Assembly: GCF_009928685.1 (NCBI RefSeq)
Contig: NZ_WWEO01000045.1
Coordinates: 124,001-188,000, forward strand
Length of the DNA: 64,000 nt
Direction: 5' to 3'
Source of the DNA: Mucilaginibacter agri
Lineage (GTDB): Bacteria; Bacteroidota; Bacteroidia; Sphingobacteriales; Sphingobacteriaceae
Part shown: in pieces, positions 50,923 through 58,453 of the stretch
How the letters are laid out: every line of letters starts with the position of its first letter
Numbering within the stretch: the first letter of the stretch is position 1
Position numbers and translations under genes: made by a program
Notes under the pieces: model-generated
Database searches by the model: none
What the model saw: the letters and a program-made list of their open reading frames with translations, nothing else
What the model was told of the DNA's origin: nothing

Positions 50923-51618
50923 ATGAAACAAAAACTGGTAGTGCTAACCGGCGCAGGTATCAGCGCCGAAAGCGGACTAAAAACCTTTCGCGACAGCGAT
51001 GGCCTTTGGGAAGGGTACGATATAGCCGAAGTGGCCACCCCCGAAGCCTGGCAACGTAATCCAGCCCTTGTGCAGGATTTTTATAATCAGCGCCGTAAGT
51101 CTGTATTAGAAGCTAAACCCAATGCGGCTCACTATGCACTTGCTAAATTGGAAGAAAAGTTTGATGTAACCATTATTACCCAGAATATTGACGACTTGCA
51201 TGAGCGGGGAGGAGCTACCAATGTATTGCATTTACACGGCATTATTACGCGCTCTCAATCGAGTATAAACCCAAAGCTTACCTATCCGATTGATGGTTGG
51301 GAGTTGGGTATGGACGAAGTTTGTGAACTTGGCTCGCCATTACGCGCGCATGTGGTATGGTTTGGCGAAGCGGTGCCTATGATAGAGCCCGCTGCGGAGA
51401 TTTGCCATGCAGCAGATATCTTCATATTGGTTGGATCGTCTTTAGCAGTTTATCCAGCCGCTGGACTAATTAACTATGTGCCAAGAAAAACCCCGAAGTA
51501 TATTGTTGATCCTGTAATTCCTGATGTATCGTTAAGCAATCTTATTAAGATTAATGCTAAGGCCACTGAAGGTGTGCCCGCATTAGTTGAACAATTACTA
51601 GCCGCAACAAATGACTAA
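50923..51618 (+). CDS. cobB: Sir2-family NAD-dependent deacylase, zinc cysteines missing
   Basis: A 231-residue sirtuin starting KQKLVVLTGAGISAESGLKT at ATG 50923. The NAD motifs GAGIS, TQNIDDLH (86-93) and the catalytic His105 in HLHG are intact, and GSSLAVYPAAGL forms the last NAD loop. The zinc-binding module, which normally has two CxxC pairs, is replaced by ITRSQSSINPKL.. and a single Cys in DEVCELGSPLRAHVVWFGE. It should remove acyl groups from lysines using NAD. Its gene overlaps the PP-loop gene by 8 bp. It lies after a terminator, so it may have its own promoter. Confidence 0.9.
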   Translation: MKQKLVVLTGAGISAESGLKTFRDSDGLWEGYDIAEVATPEAWQRNPALVQDFYNQRRKSVLEAKPNAAHYALAKLEEKFDVTIITQNIDDLHERGGATNVLHLHGIITRSQSSINPKLTYPIDGWELGMDEVCELGSPLRAHVVWFGEAVPMIEPAAEICHAADIFILVGSSLAVYPAAGLINYVPRKTPKYIVDPVIPDVSLSNLIKINAKATEGVPALVEQLLAATND

Positions 51619-52339
51619 TAGGAAGCAATGCATTTTTAATTGGAGCGGTGGAAAAGATAGTTCGCTTGCGCTATATTATGCGCTTAAAGATCCTGAACTG
51701 GAGATCAAATACTTGGTTACAACAATTAATGACGCGGTAAACCGTATCTCGATGCATGGTGTCCGCGAAGCATTAGTACTGAAACAAGCTGAGAATATCG
51801 GGATTCCGTTGTACCAGATCCGTTTACCAGAAATGCCCACCATGTCTGCTTATGACGATACGATGCGAACGCATTTAACCCGGTTTAAAGAGGAAGGTAT
51901 AACGCATTCTATTTTCGGCGATATCTTTTTGCAAGACCTCCGCGATTATCGTGACGCCCGATTGGCGGAAATAGGAATGACCGGCATATATCCCTTGTGG
52001 AAACGTAACACCCAGGAGCTGATCAACGAATTTCTTGATCTCAGCTTCGGTACGGTAATAGCCTGTACGCAAGAACGTTTGGGAGAATTTGTAGGGAAGG
52101 AGATTAGCCGTGAGTTAATAAAAGTATTGCCCGAAGACGTTGACGTATGTGGCGAGAACGGCGAATTTCATACCTATGCCTTCAAAGGCCCGATATTTAA
52201 AGAGGAAATTAAGTATCAATTAGGCGAAAAGGTTTTTAAAGAGTATCAAGCACCTAAAGACGTAGATGATAGTTGTGTATCATCGCAATTGGCGCCTAAA
52301 ATATCAGGTTTTTGGTACTGCGATCTACTGCCGGTCTAG
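51611..52339 (+). CDS. PP-loop ATPase, DPH6/MJ0570-like (diphthine-ammonia ligase family)
   Basis: A 242-residue adenylating enzyme with the PP-loop FNWSGGKDSSLALYYAL (Ser12-Ser17 core SGGKDS). The C-terminal part includes GDIFLQDLRDYRDARLAEIG, MTGIYPLWKRNT and VCGENGEFHTYAFKGPIF, hallmarks of COG2102. The archaeal/eukaryotic homologue amidates diphthine on EF2, a modification bacteria lack, so the substrate here is unknown. Overlap with the Sir2 gene suggests translational coupling. The nearby cobalamin genes offer a weak hint at cofactor chemistry. Confidence 0.85.
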   Translation: MTNRKQCIFNWSGGKDSSLALYYALKDPELEIKYLVTTINDAVNRISMHGVREALVLKQAENIGIPLYQIRLPEMPTMSAYDDTMRTHLTRFKEEGITHSIFGDIFLQDLRDYRDARLAEIGMTGIYPLWKRNTQELINEFLDLSFGTVIACTQERLGEFVGKEISRELIKVLPEDVDVCGENGEFHTYAFKGPIFKEEIKYQLGEKVFKEYQAPKDVDDSCVSSQLAPKISGFWYCDLLPV

Positions 52340-52584
52340 TAGTTATAGCGAAAGTAGCTGTCTTTAAAATCTTTGCTCATGGCTTGAAAACGTTCCCCAA
52401 CTGTTTTTAGAAACGCTTCGTCTAAAAGTTCAAAAACGCTGTTTACACCGTCAGTCAAATCAACTTCAGGTAATTTGTAGGTTTGTTCGTATACACCTTT
52501 TTCTATCTTGATGATAAACTTTTGGTTCATACTCAGGATAGATATTTTGAAGTCGGGGTGTGGCAATTCGGCGATAATTCTCAT
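52336..52584 (-). CDS. Hypothetical 82-residue protein
   Basis: An 82-residue soluble protein. The first half is a likely beta meander (RIIAELPHPDFKISILSMNQ, KFIIKIEKGVYEQTYKL) and the second half two helices (SVFELLDEAFLKTVGERFQA). No known motif. It overlaps the start region of the CrtA-like gene stop by 4 bp (52581-52584) on the same strand, so it is probably the second gene of that unit. Its 3' end overlaps the end of the PP-loop gene by 4 bp on the opposite strand. Confidence 0.7.
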   Translation of the reverse strand: MRIIAELPHPDFKISILSMNQKFIIKIEKGVYEQTYKLPEVDLTDGVNSVFELLDEAFLKTVGERFQAMSKDFKDSYFRYNY

Positions 52585-53291
52585 GATGCAACAAAATTAA
52601 GTATTCCTTTTAAAGGATCAGCCCCCTGCAGTGTCCCAAATGATGCAATGGGTTTAAACCGGGCAAAAAGTTCTTCACTATACCAGTCCTCGCTTCGTGT
52701 TTTTTTGATCACTTCGGCATGCTCACGTGAACCATATGCAAATGCTTTGACATCATCCACGCTTTCCCATATAGAAAATGTGGCCTGTCTGTAAATCGGT
52801 GCTTCGCCAATCCCAATGGAAGTTATATAGCCCTTCGCCGAAGCCATAATGTTAGCCACGTCGTCTACGTGCGACCAAAAATTCTTCAACCTTCGGGTGC
52901 GAATAGTGGCACGAGTTAAAACCGCAACTGGTCCATTATAATCCATAATGTTTGGGCTGCCAAATGGTTGTTTGCCATCCCATTTACCGTGGCTTTGTAT
53001 AGGTTCGCAAAGTATGGTCCAGCCCTCGCTGGCAAACATTTTCCACCAGTGGGCAACAAATGATTTTTTATAGAACCGGTCGAAATCCTCCTGCGAATCC
53101 CATACGGCCAGAAGGCCCCATTGCTGCCAGTCGGGCTTAAGATCAAAAGTGCCATTTCTGCCACTTCCAAGCAGCTTCCAAAAGCTACAACCCTTCTGTA
53201 ATAATAGGGGCAAGCGGTGTACAGCCATAGCCAGCAAGGCTAATGGAATAAACGGTTTTTTATAGCGTATGATGGTTAAACTGGTAAGCAT
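52581..53291 (-). CDS. CrtA-like (spheroidene monooxygenase family) protein
   Basis: A 236-residue protein. Motifs LLGSGRNGTFDLKPDWQQWG and YRQATFSIWESVDDVKAFAY, with HAEVIKKTRSEDWYSEELFA and ARF after it, match the CrtA family, two dimeric-barrel-like halves that bind haem in the characterised members. CrtA introduces keto groups in carotenoids; many Bacteroidota homologues have unknown substrates. No other carotenoid genes lie in this window. There is no signal peptide, though the N-terminus has a hydrophobic patch (PFIPLALLAMAVHRLPLLLQ). Confidence 0.78.
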   Translation of the reverse strand: MLTSLTIIRYKKPFIPLALLAMAVHRLPLLLQKGCSFWKLLGSGRNGTFDLKPDWQQWGLLAVWDSQEDFDRFYKKSFVAHWWKMFASEGWTILCEPIQSHGKWDGKQPFGSPNIMDYNGPVAVLTRATIRTRRLKNFWSHVDDVANIMASAKGYITSIGIGEAPIYRQATFSIWESVDDVKAFAYGSREHAEVIKKTRSEDWYSEELFARFKPIASFGTLQGADPLKGILNFVAS

Positions 53292-53353
53292 TGGATAGCG
53301 AAGTAAGCCATTAAATATGATATTTACCTTATTAAACTACCGGAATAGTGTTA

Positions 53354-53361
53354 TACTTTTG
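53354..53361 (+). promoter_or_regulatory. Candidate -7 element of msrC
   Basis: TACTTTTG fits TAnnTTTG and ends 5 nt before the ATG at 53366. No clear -33. Confidence 0.45.
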
Positions 53362-53365
53362 TCAA

Positions 53366-53848
53366 ATGGCAGAGGATTTAAAAATTTTAGATACTACAGA
53401 TAAGGCGGAGCAATACCAATCGCTCATTCCACAAATTGAGGGATTATTGTTCGGCGAAACCGACCTGGTTGCAAATCTTGCAAACGTGTCTGCAGCACTT
53501 AAAGAACAGTTTAAATGGTTTTGGGTAGGCTTCTATCTGGTAAAGCAAGGCGAACTTGTTTTAGGGCCGTTTCAAGGGCCGGTTGCCTGTACACGTATTG
53601 CCAAAGGCAAAGGTGTTTGCGGTGCCTCGTGGGCCGAGGAAAAAACCCTGGTTGTTCCAGATGTTGATGCGTTTCCCGGACATATCGCCTGCAGTTCGTT
53701 ATCGCGCTCAGAAATTGTTGTGCCTTTATTTAAAGACGGACAGGTTTGGGGTGTGTTAGATGTGGATAGTGAAGACCTTGACCAGTTTAATGAAACCGAT
53801 GCTAAATATCTGGAGCAGATTGTAAAGCTTGTAAATTTTAATGGCTAA
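53366..53848 (+). CDS. msrC: Free methionine-(R)-sulfoxide reductase (GAF type)
   Basis: A 160-residue single GAF domain. The three redox cysteines of the family are present: Cys75 in GPVACTRI, Cys85 in GKGVCGASW and Cys109 in FPGHIACSS, equivalent to 84, 94 and 118 of the E. coli enzyme. It reduces free methionine-R-sulfoxide using thioredoxin, protecting the methionine pool from oxidation. The start ATG 53366 follows a TACTTTTG element by 5 nt. It overlaps the alpha/beta-hydrolase gene by 8 bp. Confidence 0.93.
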   Translation: MAEDLKILDTTDKAEQYQSLIPQIEGLLFGETDLVANLANVSAALKEQFKWFWVGFYLVKQGELVLGPFQGPVACTRIAKGKGVCGASWAEEKTLVVPDVDAFPGHIACSSLSRSEIVVPLFKDGQVWGVLDVDSEDLDQFNETDAKYLEQIVKLVNFNG

Positions 53849-54488
53849 GATCTTTCTGATCGCCGGATTGGGTGCCGACTATCGTTTGTTTAAGAACATC
53901 GAGTTATCGGGGCATGATGTAATTTATGTCCACTGGATAGAACCCGAGCCGGAAGATACTTTAGCAACCTACGCTGGCAAACTGATCGACCAATATGATA
54001 TTCAGGCCGGCGACGCAGTAGTAGGCGTATCGTTAGGTGGCATGATTACCATAGAGATTGCCAAGCAAGTTAAGCTGAGTAAAGCGATCCTGATTTCGAG
54101 CATAAAAACTAGTGATGAAGCCCCGTGGTATTTTGGATTCTTTAAAAAAGTAACGCTTTACAAACTGATCCCTAATAAATCATTTGCTCCCCTAGGCGTA
54201 TTTATTAAACCCATATTTGGTCAGATGGCTAAAGATGATGAGTTGCTATTTAGATCAATGCTGGAGAATTCATCGCCCGTTTTTGTTAAGTGGGCTATGA
54301 ATGCTGTTTTGAATTGGAAAAGCAAAACTGTGCTTCCCAATGTTTATCAAATTACCGGTAATAGGGATCTGGTGTTTAATTATAAAAAGATCAGTAATAC
54401 TGCAATTGTAAACGGGGGCACTCATATTATGGTTTTTGATAAGGCAAAAGAGATAAACGGATGGTTAAAGGAGGTGCTCGAAAAATGA
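53841..54488 (+). CDS. Alpha/beta hydrolase
   Basis: A 215-residue hydrolase fold. The nucleophile elbow GVSLGG has Ser64; candidate acid Asp in TGNRDLVF and base His in NGGTHIMVF complete the triad near the C-terminus. The oxyanion segment is AGLGADYRLF near residue 8. No signal peptide; substrate unknown. It overlaps msrC by 8 bp and the mpg gene by 4 bp, so the three are translationally coupled. A role in repair or detoxification is suggested only by neighbours. Confidence 0.82.
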   Translation: MAKIFLIAGLGADYRLFKNIELSGHDVIYVHWIEPEPEDTLATYAGKLIDQYDIQAGDAVVGVSLGGMITIEIAKQVKLSKAILISSIKTSDEAPWYFGFFKKVTLYKLIPNKSFAPLGVFIKPIFGQMAKDDELLFRSMLENSSPVFVKWAMNAVLNWKSKTVLPNVYQITGNRDLVFNYKKISNTAIVNGGTHIMVFDKAKEINGWLKEVLEK

Positions 54489-55087
54489 TCCTTCCTGAAT
54501 CGTACTACCTTAACAACGATGTTGTTGCGCTTAGTCGCGACCTGCTTGGCAAGTATCTATTTACTCGTTTTGACGGCCAGATAACAGGCGGTTATATTGT
54601 AGAAACAGAAGCCTACAATGGTGTGGTAGACAAAGCTTCACACGCTTACGGGAACCGTTTGACACACCGCACGCAAACCATGTACATGCAGGGAGGCGTA
54701 GCCTATGTGTATCTCTGCTACGGTATTCATGAAATGCTGAACATTGTAAGCTCGGTAGAAGGCCGACCACAGGCTATTCTTATCAGGGCCATAAACCCAA
54801 CGGTAGGGTTGGATATTATGCAGTATCGTCGTAACATGGCAGTTATAAAACCAACGATTACTTCGGGTCCCGGTTCAGTTGCCAAGGCATTAGGTATTTC
54901 GAGAAAGATTAATGCCATTAGCCTGCAAAGCGACACGCTATGGCTTGAAGATCAGGGTCTTTCTTTTACTGACGACGAAGTAGCGGCTGTGCCACGGGTA
55001 GGAGTAGATTATGCCGGGGATGATGCCTTGCTACCGTATCGATTTTATGTTAAGGGCAACAAATTCGTAAGTAAGCCTAATAAATAA
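54485..55087 (+). CDS. mpg: DNA-3-methyladenine glycosylase (AAG/MPG type)
   Basis: A 200-residue base-excision repair enzyme removing alkylated and deaminated purines. The family signature YIVETEAYNGVVDKASHAYG (37-56) carries the catalytic glutamate; TMYMQGGVAYVYLCYGIHEM and NIVSS follow, and TSGPGSVAKALGI lies near 138-150. The ATG 54485 overlaps the hydrolase stop codon (ATGA), and it begins right at the conserved LPESYY. Length is normal for the bacterial form. Confidence 0.93.
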   Translation: MILPESYYLNNDVVALSRDLLGKYLFTRFDGQITGGYIVETEAYNGVVDKASHAYGNRLTHRTQTMYMQGGVAYVYLCYGIHEMLNIVSSVEGRPQAILIRAINPTVGLDIMQYRRNMAVIKPTITSGPGSVAKALGISRKINAISLQSDTLWLEDQGLSFTDDEVAAVPRVGVDYAGDDALLPYRFYVKGNKFVSKPNK

Positions 55088-55143
55088 TTTTTTAAACTAA
55101 AAGTAAATATTGGTGGTTGTATAAGTAAGTAATACAATCACCT

Positions 55144-55650
55144 ATGGAATACGAATACGAATTAAAAAGGCTTGAAAATATTGAACGTTTGCGGGGAATG
55201 ATCAGTAAGATCAAAACCGGAATGTTCACTACTTACAGCACCACGCAGGGTTTTCACAGCCGCCCGATGGGTACCGCTCAGCTGGATGTTGACGGTAACC
55301 TGTGGTTCTACACCAACGAATTTTCTACGAAGGTTACGGAGGTGTCTATCGACAATAAAGTATCGGTAACATATGCCGATGTGCCTAACAACACTTACGT
55401 TAGCGTAACAGGGGATGTTTATCTATCAGACGATCGTGAGAAGATCATTAAACTTTGGAATCCGGAACTGAAATTCTTTTTCCCGAAGGGAATCGACGAC
55501 CCGCAACTGATTTTGATTAAGGTGGATACCGACCATGCCGAATATTGGGATACGAGCAAAAGTCAGATCGAGATTTTGTTTAAACGACTCAAGGCCGTCA
55601 TCAAGGGCGAAAAATTTGACAAGGACGAACACAAGGAACTAGATTTATAA
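55144..55650 (+). CDS. Pyridoxamine 5'-phosphate oxidase-like protein (general stress type)
   Basis: A 168-residue split-barrel flavin-binding-fold protein resembling general stress protein 26. Strands GMFTTYSTTQGFHSRPMGTA, LDVDGNLWFYTNEFSTKVTE and KVSVTYADVPNNTYVSVTGD match the family. It probably binds FMN or F420-like flavin; the substrate is not known. It lies 56 bp after mpg, and a terminator follows, so it may end that stress-related unit or be transcribed alone. Confidence 0.85.
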   Translation: MEYEYELKRLENIERLRGMISKIKTGMFTTYSTTQGFHSRPMGTAQLDVDGNLWFYTNEFSTKVTEVSIDNKVSVTYADVPNNTYVSVTGDVYLSDDREKIIKLWNPELKFFFPKGIDDPQLILIKVDTDHAEYWDTSKSQIEILFKRLKAVIKGEKFDKDEHKELDL

Positions 55651-55656
55651 AAATGG

Positions 55657-55681
55657 AGGCAGATGAAAATCTGCCTTTTTT
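55657..55681 (+). terminator. Terminator with GAAA tetraloop after the PNPOx-like gene
   Basis: AGGCAGAT-GAAA-ATCTGCCT followed by T5. It overlaps a possible upstream start of kynU, which is rejected for that reason. Confidence 0.85.
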
Positions 55682-55695
55682 GTAATATTGACCCA

Positions 55696-56988
55696 ATGAA
55701 TTTTGAAAACACGCTTGAGTTTGCACAATCGTTGGATGCCAATGACCAGTTCCATAGTTTCCGCGATCAATTTTATCTTCCGCAGTATGCCGGACAGAAT
55801 GCTATATATCTGTGCGGTAATTCATTAGGGCTTCAACCTAAAAGTACGGAGACGATGATAGCGGGGCAGCTGGCATCATGGAGAAACCTGGGGGTAGAAG
55901 GGTGGTTTGACGGTGAAGAACCTTGGCTACCATATCATCGCAAATTAGTCGGTCCGCTGGCTAAGATTGTAGGCGCAAAGGGGAGCGAGATAACGGTGAT
56001 GAATTCGCTAACCGTCAACTTGCATTTGCTGATGGTGAGTTTTTATAAACCAAACGTAAAGCGCTTTAAGATACTGATGGAGGGCGGCGCTTTTCCTTCA
56101 GACCAATACGCGGTTGAGAGCCAGGTTAAATTTCATGGATTTGATCCAGCCGATGCCGTTATAGAGATTTTCCCACGTGAAGGAGAATACACTTTACGTA
56201 CAGAAGATATTATCGCGCAGATCAACGCCGATGCCGATGAACTTGCCCTTGTGCTTTTTGGTGGCATCAACTATTACACCGGTCAGTTTTTCGACCTGAA
56301 AGCAATAGCTGAAGCGGGACACACGGCAGGGGCCATAGTAGGTTTCGACCTGGCACATGCTGCCGGAAACGTGCCTTTGCAATTGCATGAATGGGGGGCA
56401 GATTTCGCCTGCTGGTGTTCTTACAAATACATGAACTCGGGTCCGGGTGGGATAAGCGGAATCTTTGTGCACGAGAAACATCATAACGACGCAACCCTTA
56501 ATCGCTTCGCCGGCTGGTGGGGGTACAAGCTCGATGAGCGTTTTAAAATGACGCCCGGCTTTCAACCCGAGCGTGGGGCAGAGGGTTGGCAGGTAAGCAC
56601 CAGCCCAATTTTACTAATGGCTTCCTTGCATGCTTCGTTGCAAATATTTGAGCAGGCGGGCAGTGTATCTGCATTAAACAAGAAAAGTATTCAGCTAACG
56701 GGCTACCTCGAGTATTTGATTAATCAAGTTAACGAGTTTATTGGATATGAGCAATTTAAGATTATTACTCCATCCAATAAGCACAAACGGGGCAGTCAAT
56801 TATCGCTGATTTGTAAGAGCGGTGGCAAAGCAATATTTGACTATCTTGTAAGCCAGGGTGTGATTGGCGACTGGCGCGAACCCGACGTTATCCGCCTCAG
56901 TCCCGTACCACTATACAATAGTTTTGAAGACGTTTACCACGCAGCCAGACACCTTTTGGCAGCTGTAAAAACAGTGGTTAAAACCTGA
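55696..56988 (+). CDS. kynU: Kynureninase
   Basis: A 430-residue PLP enzyme cleaving kynurenine or 3-hydroxykynurenine to (hydroxy)anthranilate and alanine. Motifs are IYLCGNSLGLQPKST, VGFDLAHAAGNVPLQLHEWG and the PLP lysine Lys244 in CSYKYMNSGPGG. DWREPDVIRLSPVPLYNSFE lies near the C-terminus. The ATG 55696 is chosen because upstream codons lie inside a terminator. No kynurenine 3-monooxygenase or tryptophan dioxygenase is nearby; the gene is coupled to an HDAC-family gene by a one-base TGATG overlap. Confidence 0.93.
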   Translation: MNFENTLEFAQSLDANDQFHSFRDQFYLPQYAGQNAIYLCGNSLGLQPKSTETMIAGQLASWRNLGVEGWFDGEEPWLPYHRKLVGPLAKIVGAKGSEITVMNSLTVNLHLLMVSFYKPNVKRFKILMEGGAFPSDQYAVESQVKFHGFDPADAVIEIFPREGEYTLRTEDIIAQINADADELALVLFGGINYYTGQFFDLKAIAEAGHTAGAIVGFDLAHAAGNVPLQLHEWGADFACWCSYKYMNSGPGGISGIFVHEKHHNDATLNRFAGWWGYKLDERFKMTPGFQPERGAEGWQVSTSPILLMASLHASLQIFEQAGSVSALNKKSIQLTGYLEYLINQVNEFIGYEQFKIITPSNKHKRGSQLSLICKSGGKAIFDYLVSQGVIGDWREPDVIRLSPVPLYNSFEDVYHAARHLLAAVKTVVKT

Positions 56989-57890
56989 TGCTAAAGATCG
57001 CGTTCGACCCGATATACGCCCATCCTTTGCCGGAGGGACACCGTTTCCCCATGCTGAAATATGAGTTGATACCAGGGCAGTTATTGCACGAAGGCGTAAT
57101 CACACCAGACAATTTATTTTCGCCCCAACCGGTATCAGAGGAGATCGTTTTATGGACACACGATCGCGCATATTGGGAACAGCTCCGCGACCTCACGTTG
57201 CCACCTAAAGAGCAACGACGAATAGGTTTTCCTTTATCGGCGAGGTTGGTAGAGCGCGAACTTAGGATTGCGCAGGGCACTATCGACGGTTGCCATTACG
57301 CTATGGAATACGGGATTGCCTTTAACGTGGCAGGAGGGACGCACCATGCCGGTAGCAATTGGGGCGAAGGTTTTTGCCTCTTGAACGACCAGGCCATAGC
57401 GGCCAACTATCTTTTAAAAAAGGGCTTGGCCAAATCAATTCTCATTATTGATCTGGATGTACACCAGGGTAACGGTACGGCAGAGATATTTGAACATACC
57501 CCCGCCGTATTTACTTTTAGCATGCACGGCGATAAGAATTTTCCGTTCCGCAAGGAGCGGTCGGATTTGGATGTGCCCTTGGCAGATGATACCGACGGCG
57601 AAACTTTTTTAAAAATCCTCACAGAAACGCTACCAAAACTCATAACGGAGCAGAAACCCGATTTTATATTTTACCTCTCGGGCGTGGACATCCTGGCGAC
57701 GGACAAGCTTGGCAAACTCAAAGTCTCGATAGCCGATTGTAAGGCCCGCGATCAGTTTGTGCTATCGCAATGTAAGCTCCACAACATACCTGTACAGGTA
57801 AGCATGGGAGGTGGCTATTCAACGGATATCAGAGACATTGTTGAGGCGCATTGCAATACTTACCGAGTAGCAAACGATCTTTATTTTTAA
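56988..57890 (+). CDS. Histone deacetylase-family (AcuC-like) hydrolase
   Basis: A 300-residue zinc amidohydrolase of the arginase/deacetylase fold. Active-site motifs are GGTHHAGSNWGEGFCLLND (tandem catalytic His) and IIDLDVHQGNGTAEIF (zinc ligands Asp, His); SGVDILATDKLGKLKVS supplies the last Asp ligand. Bacterial members deacetylate proteins, polyamines or small molecules. A coupled start (TGATG) with kynU suggests shared expression, possibly acting on kynurenine-derived or N-formyl/acetyl compounds, but this is inference. Confidence 0.9.
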   Translation: MLKIAFDPIYAHPLPEGHRFPMLKYELIPGQLLHEGVITPDNLFSPQPVSEEIVLWTHDRAYWEQLRDLTLPPKEQRRIGFPLSARLVERELRIAQGTIDGCHYAMEYGIAFNVAGGTHHAGSNWGEGFCLLNDQAIAANYLLKKGLAKSILIIDLDVHQGNGTAEIFEHTPAVFTFSMHGDKNFPFRKERSDLDVPLADDTDGETFLKILTETLPKLITEQKPDFIFYLSGVDILATDKLGKLKVSIADCKARDQFVLSQCKLHNIPVQVSMGGGYSTDIRDIVEAHCNTYRVANDLYF

Positions 57891-58006
57891 GGAGAACGCC
57901 TTTAAAATGATGTGTCAGAATAGTCTTTTTCGCTGTCAAAGTTTCATCAGCGGAAATTTAGAATGAAATTTGTATCGGTATTTCGGGGCGCAGAACAAAA
58001 TCAGAT

Positions 58007-58453
58007 TTACTCAGATTCTGTACCTTTTTTGGTAAAGAACAACCCAAGCACCAGTGTAACCACTCCCTGCGATACGTTAAAATATATCTTCGAATTGGTT
58101 AAAAGATCCACCATTGAAATATTAATTAGTGAGAAAGCAATTGGTGCCATCAATATCGTGAGGTACATTAACAGAAAGTAGAAGGCGGAAACAGTAAGGG
58201 CTAAACGATAATAAAATTTTTCAATAAATACATCGGCATTGGTTCGGCTATCGGAATTTGCAAATGTTCCAATCATTAAGGTTAAGGTAGGCACGATATT
58301 AGCCGTAAGCCATTCCCAGGCAGTATCGTTATGGCTGCCAAAACGGTTTACGATTGTAAAAAAAACAAATAGCAGGATGATGATCCCCGAATTTGCAAAC
58401 CAAAGAACGGACAATTTTCGCTGGGCCAACCATTTATTCATTGCTATGGCCAT
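58007..58453 (-). CDS. Four-helix membrane protein, partner of the 58434 gene
   Basis: A 148-residue inner-membrane protein with four predicted helices (LSVLWFANSGIIILLFVFFT; LTANIVPTLTLMIGTFA; LALTVSAFYFLLMYLTILMA; FNVSQGVVTLVLGLFF) and short loops. Starts at 58453 or 58441 are both possible; the first overlaps the preceding gene by 20 bp and the second by 8. It is translated downstream of the 58434-59462 gene, implying a functional pair. I do not recognise the family. Confidence 0.7.
   Translation of the reverse strand: MAIAMNKWLAQRKLSVLWFANSGIIILLFVFFTIVNRFGSHNDTAWEWLTANIVPTLTLMIGTFANSDSRTNADVFIEKFYYRLALTVSAFYFLLMYLTILMAPIAFSLINISMVDLLTNSKIYFNVSQGVVTLVLGLFFTKKGTESE

Noticed and set aside
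55663..55695. Upstream ATG for kynU
   Set aside because: It lies in a GAAA-loop terminator hairpin; the next ATG at 55696 fits the family.
57963..58181. A 72-codon plus-strand frame
   Set aside because: Mostly antisense to the four-helix membrane gene; no conserved features.
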